From Alphaproteobacteria bacterium (lineage in GTDB: Bacteria > Pseudomonadota > Alphaproteobacteria > Micropepsales > Micropepsaceae): a stretch of 14,353 nucleotides of DNA. The notes beneath the pieces are model-generated. The model worked only from the letters and a program-made list of their open reading frames with translations. It did no database searches and was not told where the DNA came from. The stretch is from assembly GCA_003451645.1 (NCBI GenBank), contig DMER01000161.1, forward strand, positions 11,561 to 25,913. Direction: 5' to 3'. This document shows positions 6,203 through 12,379 of this stretch, one piece after another (position 1 is the first letter of the stretch; each line of letters begins with the position of its first letter). The position numbers and the translations under genes were made by a program.

Positions 6203-8827
6203 ATGAAAACCGAGACCGCGCCAATCATCCGCCGGGAAGACTACCAAGCCACCGCTTACGCCATTCGCACTGTGCATTTGGACTTTGATTTGCACCCAAT
6301 CGCAACACGGGTGCACACGACGCTGGATGTCGAGGCGCGGTCGGCCGATGCGGGCGCTCTTGTCCTTCATGGGAAGCACCTCAAACTCTTGACGCTCAAG
6401 GTCGACGGCCGCGCGCTCAGCGAGGCGGAGTATCAGCTTGGCGAGGAGACGCTCACCATTCTCCGCCCGCCATCGCGGTTCCGGCTTGAAAGCACGGTCG
6501 AAATCAACCCGCAAGGCAACACAGCCCTATCGGGCCTCTACACGTCGGACGGCATGTTTTGCACGCAATGTGAAGCCGAAGGCTTCCGCCGGATTACCTT
6601 TTACCTCGACCGGCCGGACATTATGGCTGTCTTCACATGCCGGATGGTCGCGGACCGCACGCTATATCCGGTTCTGCTCGCGAATGGGAACCCGGTCGCC
6701 CAAGGTTATTTGCCCGGCGGGCGCCATTTCGCAGAGTGGCACGACCCCTTCCCCAAGCCCGCTTATTTGTTCGCGCTGGTGGCTGGCGACCTCGCGCGCA
6801 TTGGGGGCGAGTTTGTGTCGATGTCTGGGCGGCGGATTACGCTGGGCGTCTATGTAGATCGCGGCAATGAGCACAAGGCGGACTGGGCCCTGGACTCCCT
6901 CAAGCGCTCCATGCGCTGGGATGAGGAGGTCTTTGGCCGGGAATACGATCTCGATATTTTTAACATTGTCGCCGTAAGCGCCTTTAACTTTGGCGCCATG
7001 GAGAACAAGGGCCTCAACATCTTCAATGACAAGCTGGTGTTGGCGAGCCCTGACAGCGCAACCGACCAGGACTACGAGCTGATCGAATCAGTGGTGGCGC
7101 ACGAGTATTTCCACAATTGGACTGGCAACAGGATCACCTGCCGGGACTGGTTCCAGCTGTGCCTGAAAGAGGGTCTGACAGTCTACCGCGATCAGGAATT
7201 CTCCGCTGACCAGCGTTCCCGCGGCGTCCAGCGCATTATGGACGTGAAGTCCTTGCGCGCGCGCCAATTCCGTGAGGATGGCGGCCCCCTCGCCCATCCA
7301 GTGCGGCCGGACAGCTATCAGACCATCGACAATTTCTATACTGCCACAGTCTACGAGAAGGGCGCTGAATTATGCCGGATGCTGCATACCATTCTGGGTG
7401 CGGAAGGTTTCCGCAAAGGCATGGATCTTTACTTCCAACGCCATGATGGCACAGCGGCGACGGTTGAGGATTTTGCGAAGGCCTTTGAGGATGCGACCGG
7501 TTCTGATCTAACCCAATTCCGCCGCTGGTGGGCGCAAGCGGGCACCCCAACGGTCAAGGCTGAAGACCATTTCGACGCCTCAAGCCAGACCTACACCCTG
7601 ACGCTGTCACAAGATACAAAGCCAACGCCCGGACAGCCGGACAAGCTGACCTTCCATATTCCGGTGCGGATCGGCCTTTTGGGCGGTCAAGGCCAAGATC
7701 TGGCGCTTCACATCGACGGACAGAACTCCGCGCGCGATGTCTTGATGCTGACCGAGAGCTCTCAGACATTCCGCTTCAAGTGCGTGACCGAGAAACCTGT
7801 TCCCTCAGTTAATCGCGGCTTTTCCGCCCCTGTGAATGTCGAGATCGCCTTGAGCGAGAAAGACCGGCAGTTCCTCCTGGCACGAGATTCCGACGCGTTT
7901 AACCGGTGGGATGCCGGCCAGCAATATGGCCGCGCGGTCCTCATCGAGATGGCACGCCAGGCGGCAGGCGGCGCAACACCCAAGGTCAATGACGCCTTTG
8001 TCGAAGCCTTTTCCTACGCGCTGCGTGATGCACGCCGCGACCCCGAATTTGCGTCGCTGATGTTGATGCTGCCGATCACGAGCGAGATCGTGCAGGCAAT
8101 GGATGACGCGGACCCCGACGCGATTTTCGCAGCGCGCATGGCGCTGATGAAAGCGTTTGCCCAACGCTATCGGGGCCAGCTGGAAGAACTCTATCACGGT
8201 CTCAAGAGCAACGAGCCCTACAGTCCCAATCATGAGCAAGCAGGCAAGCGCAGTCTGCGAAACACCTGCCTACGCTATTTGACGCTTGAGGAAACCGCAC
8301 AGGCCCGCACGCTTGCCGCACACCATTATAATGCTGCAGGCAACATGACCGACGCCATGGCGGGCCTTGCTATGCTCGCGGACATGGATGGAGTGGAACG
8401 CACAGAAGCGCTCGGTCATTTCGAAGCGCGCTGGCGCGACACGCCTCTGGTTCTGGACAAGTGGTTCTCGGTGCAAGCCCTTTCGTGCAGGACAGACACC
8501 TTGGCCTCTGTCAAAGCGCTCTGCGACCACCCGGCCTTCACCCGGACCAACCCCAACCGTGTCCGCTCCTTAACCGGGACATTTGCCGCGAATGTCCTGC
8601 GGTTCAACGCCGGCGATGGTTCTGGCTATGACTTTGTGGCGTCGGAGATCCTGGCGGTTGATCCAATAAACCCACAAGTGGCTGCGCGCCTTGCCGGGGC
8701 ATTTGAAGCCTGGCGTCGCTTTGAACCGAAACGGCGGGCCCATGCCAAAGCTGCCCTTGAGCGCATTGTTGCGGAACCAAGCCTTTCCACAAACACTCGC
8801 GAAATGGCGAGCCGCACCTTAGGCTAG
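6203..8827 (+). CDS. pepN: Aminopeptidase N (M1 family zinc metallopeptidase)
   Basis: An 874-residue cytoplasmic enzyme that removes N-terminal residues from peptides in the last steps of protein turnover; E. coli PepN has 870. All catalytic landmarks are present with a constant offset of three from the E. coli numbering. The substrate-binding GAMEN is at 264-268. The zinc motif HEYFH is at 300-304 (His300, Glu301, His304), with the third zinc ligand Glu323 in LKEGLTVYRDQEF. The transition-state tyrosine is Tyr384 in NFYTATVYEKGAE. The C-terminal helical domain is complete to the stop. The frame is open upstream into the previous gene, but ATG 6203 (MKTETAPIIRREDYQ) has AGGG seven bases ahead and gives the family's usual length. 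A weak hairpin follows the stop. This is an ordinary housekeeping gene with no sign of damage. Confidence 0.98.
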   Translation: MKTETAPIIRREDYQATAYAIRTVHLDFDLHPIATRVHTTLDVEARSADAGALVLHGKHLKLLTLKVDGRALSEAEYQLGEETLTILRPPSRFRLESTVEINPQGNTALSGLYTSDGMFCTQCEAEGFRRITFYLDRPDIMAVFTCRMVADRTLYPVLLANGNPVAQGYLPGGRHFAEWHDPFPKPAYLFALVAGDLARIGGEFVSMSGRRITLGVYVDRGNEHKADWALDSLKRSMRWDEEVFGREYDLDIFNIVAVSAFNFGAMENKGLNIFNDKLVLASPDSATDQDYELIESVVAHEYFHNWTGNRITCRDWFQLCLKEGLTVYRDQEFSADQRSRGVQRIMDVKSLRARQFREDGGPLAHPVRPDSYQTIDNFYTATVYEKGAELCRMLHTILGAEGFRKGMDLYFQRHDGTAATVEDFAKAFEDATGSDLTQFRRWWAQAGTPTVKAEDHFDASSQTYTLTLSQDTKPTPGQPDKLTFHIPVRIGLLGGQGQDLALHIDGQNSARDVLMLTESSQTFRFKCVTEKPVPSVNRGFSAPVNVEIALSEKDRQFLLARDSDAFNRWDAGQQYGRAVLIEMARQAAGGATPKVNDAFVEAFSYALRDARRDPEFASLMLMLPITSEIVQAMDDADPDAIFAARMALMKAFAQRYRGQLEELYHGLKSNEPYSPNHEQAGKRSLRNTCLRYLTLEETAQARTLAAHHYNAAGNMTDAMAGLAMLADMDGVERTEALGHFEARWRDTPLVLDKWFSVQALSCRTDTLASVKALCDHPAFTRTNPNRVRSLTGTFAANVLRFNAGDGSGYDFVASEILAVDPINPQVAARLAGAFEAWRRFEPKRRAHAKAALERIVAEPSLSTNTREMASRTLG

Positions 8828-8836
8828 TTAAGTTCC

Positions 8837-8849
8837 CCACAAGATGTGG
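8837..8849 (+). terminator. Weak hairpin just after pepN
   Basis: CCACA (8837-8841) and TGTGG (8845-8849) make a 5-bp stem with a 3-base loop, ten bases after the pepN stop. No T tract follows, so any termination here would have to be inefficient or Rho-assisted. Listed because it is the only terminator-like element near the pepN stop besides the larger dyad at 8904-8930. Confidence 0.25.
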
Positions 8850-8903
8850 TGGACACACTAATGACAGGCCCAGTGCTTGAGAGATAATCCTCAGGGAACC
8901 GCA

Positions 8904-8930
8904 CGATTCGCAGCACAGCGTTGCGAATCG
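8904..8930 (+). repeat. Strong inverted repeat with paired GANTC sites in the histidine kinase leader
   Basis: CGATTCGCA (8904-8912) is the exact reverse complement of TGCGAATCG (8922-8930). The stem continues inwards with G-T and C-G pairs, giving 11 pairs around a 5-base loop. No T tract follows, so it is not a normal intrinsic terminator. It may be an operator dyad or an RNA leader structure, lying 43 bases before the kinase ATG. Each arm contains a GANTC site (GATTC 8905-8909, GAATC 8925-8929), the target of the cell-cycle methylase CcrM in many alphaproteobacteria. Whether it binds a protein is unknown. Confidence 0.6.
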
Positions 8931-8973
8931 ACGGGGAAGTTTCATTGGGTTGGGTTTGGGAAGAGTGCAGGAC

Positions 8974-11532
8974 ATGTCCTTGACCGCGTCACCGGCATCG
9001 AGCCAAGAGCGCATGGCGGACCACCGATTGCCGAAACTTGCAGGACGGCAGGCCCCGCGCAAAACGGTGTTCAGCACAGGCCCCACACGCTGGGTGGTTG
9101 TTGGGACCGTCTTGAGCATTCTATCGATAGCGGCCGCTGCGGGCCTGCAAATCCGCAAAGACCACGCAGCCGCCTTAACCTATGCAGAGACGCAAGCCAG
9201 TACCGTCATCGCCACAATGGCGGGGGCCTTGTCAGCCGATCTGCGCAACCGCCTGCAGCGTAGCGCGCGATTGCTTCCTCGCCTGGGCCTTGCGGGCCTG
9301 CAGGACGCAGACCCTGCAATTGGCCACGCACTGAAGGTGCGTTCGGATGGCTACATCCTTGAGGATCGGTCAGGGCTTATTGCGGATGGGCGGCAGCTGA
9401 CGAACATGGCGTTGATCCAAACGGCCATCGCAAGCCGGCACGGCATGGCTGCCGGCCGCCTAAACGAAGTGGGCTACACTCAAGGAATGTTGGGTTTGGT
9501 AACGCGATTGCCAACCCAAGGCGAAGCGCTCCTTTTGATCATAAAGCCTGAGGCGCTAAGTGAAGTGCTTGGCGCGGGCCTGGCGAACCGTCCGGAATCG
9601 ATACTGCTCGCCGATGCAAAGGCAAGACTGATCGCGAGCAGTTCAGGAACACCGAGCTGGGCGGCCCAAGTCCTAGACGATTTGCCCGCCAAAACAGCCC
9701 TGAGGCCCAACGTCACTTACGTAAATCGACTTGACGGCGCGAGCGTCTTGGCGGCAATCGCGCCCGTTCCTGGCTTTGATGTAAGCGTGATCTCCTTTGC
9801 GCGGGCCAGCGCAAAGCTGGATGGCTGGATATCCTCTTTGCCACTCTATTCCATCATGTTGCTTGGACCCAGTTTGTTGGGCGCGGGTCTCGCTTGGGCG
9901 CTGCTCAATCAGATTGAGCGGCGCACTAGGGTCGACTCGCTGCTGCGGCGTACAGAAGAGCGCTTCGAACTGGCGATCGCTGGCGCACGGTGCGGCATTT
10001 GGGATTGGGACCTTCGTTCGGATAGAATCTACTGGTCAGGCGCGATGCAGCAATTGCTTGGCCGTGGCCGGACTGCAGGCGCCAAAACCCGGGCTCAAAT
10101 CATGGATCTTGTCCACCCTGAAGACCGGGCGGTGCTGGACGAGATCCGCGCCAGCATCCAGGGCGGCGAGACCGTGATCGACAAAGTCATGCGGTTCAAA
10201 CATGCGGACGGTTACGACATCGCGGTGCGGTTGCGCGGCCAAATCCATTATGGCGTTCTTGCGCATACCGAACGTCTGATGGCCGTCGCGATGGATGTCT
10301 CCGATCAACAAGCTGCCATATCGGCGCGCAGTGAAGCCAAACAACGGCTTCGGGAAGCGGTTGATGCTGCAGCGGAATCTTTCGCATTGTGGGATGCGGA
10401 TGGCGGGCTCGTGATGGCCAATCGCCAATTTCTGACCTTCTATGGCATTGACGAGGTTCGCGCGGGCGAAAGCGAGGTTGACGTGCTTGCACGTGCACAC
10501 CTGCGTCCAGAACCGCATGCAGCCGCGGAGACGTTGCGCCAAACCCATGTTGGCGTAGGCGACGGCGAAATCGCCCTTGAGAAGGCGGGATCGCGCTGGC
10601 TGTTGGTGCGCGCGCGCGGACTGGCGGGGGGCGGCCGTGTCGTCGTCGCGACAGACATTACCGCCCTTAAACTCCAAGAAGACGAACTGGTACGCCGGGA
10701 AAGCGAGTTATCTAGAACGGTCGCTGAACTGGAATCGTCTCGTCGCCTGATGCAAACACAGGCTGCTGAGATGAGCGATCTCATGCAGAAATTCGAGGCG
10801 GAGAAGACCAAGGCCGAAGGCGCCAACCGCGCCAAGTCAGAATTTCTGGCCAATATGAGCCACGAGTTGCGCACGCCCCTGAACGCCATTCTTGGTTTTT
10901 CCGATGTGATGCGTAATGCCGTGTTCGGGCCTCTGCCAGGGAAGTACTCGGAATACGCCAATGACATTCATCGCTCCGGCCAGCACCTTCTTGACTTGGT
11001 CAACGACATTTTGGCCATGGCCAAGATCGAGGCCGGCAAACTGAAACTGGAGCTTGCCCCGGTCGACGTACCACAAATCATTTCCGATGCTGTGCACGCC
11101 GCTGAACCGGAAGCGCGCGCCAAGCGCCTGCCGATTACCATTGCTGCCGATGGCATGGCATCGGTGCTGGCAGACCGCCGTGCGGTCAAGCAGGTCCTCA
11201 TGAACCTGCTTTCCAATGCCATAAAGTTCACACCTGCCGGCGGCGCTATCACGGTGGCCGCCGCAGAATTGGACGGCGAGGTGCGCGTGAGCGTCACCGA
11301 TACTGGGGTTGGAATCCCGACAGAAGAGTTGCAGCGGGTCGTCAAACCCTTTGAGCGCTTAAGCCCCGTCAAAATAAACCGGCAAGGCGGTGCGGGTTTG
11401 GGTCTTGCCGTGTCCAAAGCGCTCGTAGACCTACACCAAGGCGAACTCAGCATCGACAGCAAGGTCGGCGCCGGCACATGTGTGAGTTTCACCTTGCCGC
11501 TCGCGCCTCATCAGTCCGCGACGGCGGCATGA
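8974..11532 (+). CDS. Membrane-bound PAS sensor histidine kinase, PleC/DivJ-like
   Basis: An 852-residue sensor kinase. Membrane helix 1 (about 40-60) and helix 2 (about 291-312) enclose a roughly 230-residue periplasmic sensor, probably Cache-like. Two PAS domains follow (about 328-450, with RFELAIAGARCGIWDWDL; about 458-575, with FALWDADGGLVMANRQFLTF), then a coiled coil to about 620. The HisKA domain has the phospho-acceptor His630 in MSHELRTPLN, and the segment after it resembles PleC and DivJ. The ATPase domain has the N box (Asn748 in NLLSNAIKFTP), DTGVGIP (Asp776) and GGAGLGLAVSKAL. There is no receiver domain, so phosphate must go to a separate protein, most likely the receiver two genes downstream. 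ATG 8974 is chosen because GGGAAGAG lies eight bases ahead; TTG 8950 or ATG 9013 are alternatives. The stop overlaps the next start. The signal sensed is unknown. Confidence 0.95.
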   Translation: MSLTASPASSQERMADHRLPKLAGRQAPRKTVFSTGPTRWVVVGTVLSILSIAAAAGLQIRKDHAAALTYAETQASTVIATMAGALSADLRNRLQRSARLLPRLGLAGLQDADPAIGHALKVRSDGYILEDRSGLIADGRQLTNMALIQTAIASRHGMAAGRLNEVGYTQGMLGLVTRLPTQGEALLLIIKPEALSEVLGAGLANRPESILLADAKARLIASSSGTPSWAAQVLDDLPAKTALRPNVTYVNRLDGASVLAAIAPVPGFDVSVISFARASAKLDGWISSLPLYSIMLLGPSLLGAGLAWALLNQIERRTRVDSLLRRTEERFELAIAGARCGIWDWDLRSDRIYWSGAMQQLLGRGRTAGAKTRAQIMDLVHPEDRAVLDEIRASIQGGETVIDKVMRFKHADGYDIAVRLRGQIHYGVLAHTERLMAVAMDVSDQQAAISARSEAKQRLREAVDAAAESFALWDADGGLVMANRQFLTFYGIDEVRAGESEVDVLARAHLRPEPHAAAETLRQTHVGVGDGEIALEKAGSRWLLVRARGLAGGGRVVVATDITALKLQEDELVRRESELSRTVAELESSRRLMQTQAAEMSDLMQKFEAEKTKAEGANRAKSEFLANMSHELRTPLNAILGFSDVMRNAVFGPLPGKYSEYANDIHRSGQHLLDLVNDILAMAKIEAGKLKLELAPVDVPQIISDAVHAAEPEARAKRLPITIAADGMASVLADRRAVKQVLMNLLSNAIKFTPAGGAITVAAAELDGEVRVSVTDTGVGIPTEELQRVVKPFERLSPVKINRQGGAGLGLAVSKALVDLHQGELSIDSKVGAGTCVSFTLPLAPHQSATAA

Positions 11533-11864
11533 TGAGCCACGACCTTGAAGCATTGGAGCGCCTTCTTGACCGCGACACTGTCCGGCGCATGGCAGAAATT
11601 TTTTGCCAGCAATGGGGATTGGCAAGGCCAGAATTTGCAGACGTCTCAACGGCCGCCAATTTCGAGGCTTTGCGAAGGCAGGCGCACGATCTAGTTACCA
11701 GCGCGGGCTCGCTCGGTTTTGCGGACCTCGCAGACCAGGCTCGTCAAATGGAGCAAGCCTTACTTGCAAGCGACTTCGAAGCGGCCCAATCACTTATGGG
11801 CAATGTTATTCCCTTGGCGAACGACGCCACAGCCTCTTTAAACAGACGTTATGGCCCCTTTTAG
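11529..11864 (+). CDS. Hpt (histidine phosphotransfer) domain protein
   Basis: A 111-residue, all-helical protein whose centre, RRQAHDLVTSAGSLGFADLA, fits the Hpt signature (AHxL..SAGxLG). His53 would be the phosphate carrier. It would shuttle phosphate between the receiver downstream and another response regulator elsewhere. The lysine normally three residues after the histidine is replaced by Val56, a variation I associate with alphaproteobacterial Hpt proteins; its effect on transfer is uncertain. The start ATG overlaps the kinase stop as ATGA (11529-11532), a sign of translational coupling; a second ATG at 11532 would work too. The receiver gene follows after 46 bases. The family call rests on the motif, length and helical pattern together with its position between a kinase and a receiver. 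Confidence 0.85.
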   Translation: MMSHDLEALERLLDRDTVRRMAEIFCQQWGLARPEFADVSTAANFEALRRQAHDLVTSAGSLGFADLADQARQMEQALLASDFEAAQSLMGNVIPLANDATASLNRRYGPF

Positions 11865-11880
11865 GACTTCTGCGCCATGA

Positions 11881-11901
11881 TCCTGCAGCAAACACGCAGG
11901 A
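11881..11901 (+). promoter_or_regulatory. Hairpin that overlaps the ribosome site of the receiver gene
   Basis: TCCTGC (11881-11886) pairs exactly with GCAGGA (11896-11901) around a 9-base loop. The right arm contains the first half of AGGAAGG (11898-11904), the very good ribosome site of the receiver gene at 11911. In the messenger the hairpin would partly hide that site, which could set the ratio of receiver to Hpt. No T tract follows. A 6-bp stem may occur by chance. Confidence 0.35.
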
Positions 11902-11910
11902 AGGTCATAA

Positions 11911-12279
11911 ATGTCGAAGTCGGTTCTGATTGTCGAAGATAACGCTTTGGTGATTGAAATGTACCGGAGCGCGTTGCGGACCCTCGACGTTGATGTGTTT
12001 GAGGCGCGAAATGGGCAAGATGCGTTAACGCTTGCCGCCAAGCATCAGCCCGATTTGGTTCTCATGGACATTCTGCTCCCTGGCGATTCCGGCTACGACG
12101 TCTTGAAGCAAATGCGTGCGAGCCCGGGAGGCGGCCATCCCGTCGTTCTTGCCGTCACCACTGCGGCCACTAAAGCCGACGCCGCAAAGGTGGCCAACGC
12201 AGGTTTTAACGGTTTGATACCAAAGCCAATCAATATCCAAAACTTTATCGAAACGGTCCGGCGCAATCTGGCCGGTTAA
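11911..12279 (+). CDS. Single-domain response regulator, DivK-like
   Basis: A 122-residue receiver domain with nothing attached, close in length to Caulobacter DivK (about 125). It shows the acidic pocket Glu9-Asp10 (VLIVEDN), the phospho-acceptor Asp53 in LVLMDILLPGDSG, the switch Thr83 in VLAVTTAATKADA and Lys105 in GLIPKPINI. All residues needed for phosphorylation are there, so it should be functional. With no DNA-binding or enzymatic output it can only work by protein contact, either as a phosphate shuttle to the Hpt or, like DivK, by binding kinases. The ATG has AGGAAGG six bases upstream. It closes the kinase-Hpt-receiver operon; a terminator-like hairpin follows 63 bases after its stop. 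It is more divergent from DivK than an orthologue would be, so I give no gene symbol. Confidence 0.94.
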   Translation: MSKSVLIVEDNALVIEMYRSALRTLDVDVFEARNGQDALTLAAKHQPDLVLMDILLPGDSGYDVLKQMRASPGGGHPVVLAVTTAATKADAAKVANAGFNGLIPKPINIQNFIETVRRNLAG

Positions 12280-12342
12280 CCGGTTGCTATGGATTACAAA
12301 TCCTTGCCGGCTTAACGCCAACGCAAGGGACATCTGACAATG

Positions 12343-12375
12343 ATCCGCATAAAGAGCACCTTTTTGCGGATTTTT
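12343..12375 (+). terminator. Intrinsic terminator or attenuator after the phosphorelay operon
   Basis: ATCCGCA (12343-12349) pairs perfectly with TGCGGAT (12365-12371). Inside, after a T-T mismatch, AAAG (12351-12354) pairs with CTTT (12360-12363) around the 5-base loop AGCAC. The stem is followed directly by a T run (12371-12375). This is the standard form of a Rho-independent terminator. It is odd in that its right arm (GCGGA, 12366-12370) is also the only ribosome-site candidate for the next gene, whose TTG start lies at 12380, so it may act as an attenuator. Confidence 0.65.
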
Positions 12376-12379
12376 GCAC

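Noticed and set aside
8877..8905. TTGAGA as a -35 box for the kinase operon
   Set aside because: No acceptable -10 box lies 16-18 bases downstream, so no promoter is claimed in this gap.
8604..9158. A minus-strand frame spanning the pepN-kinase gap
   Set aside because: It overlaps the ends of two solid genes and its product has no recognisable pattern.
10036..10677. A 213-codon minus-strand open frame inside the kinase gene
   Set aside because: It lies opposite the PAS domains; no ribosome site or domain supports it.
12272..12283. Perfect palindrome CCGGTTAACCGG at the receiver stop codon
   Set aside because: A 12-base palindrome without a loop cannot form a useful hairpin, it is partly coding, and no partner copy is seen; it is not a CtrA site because no second TTAA follows at the right distance.
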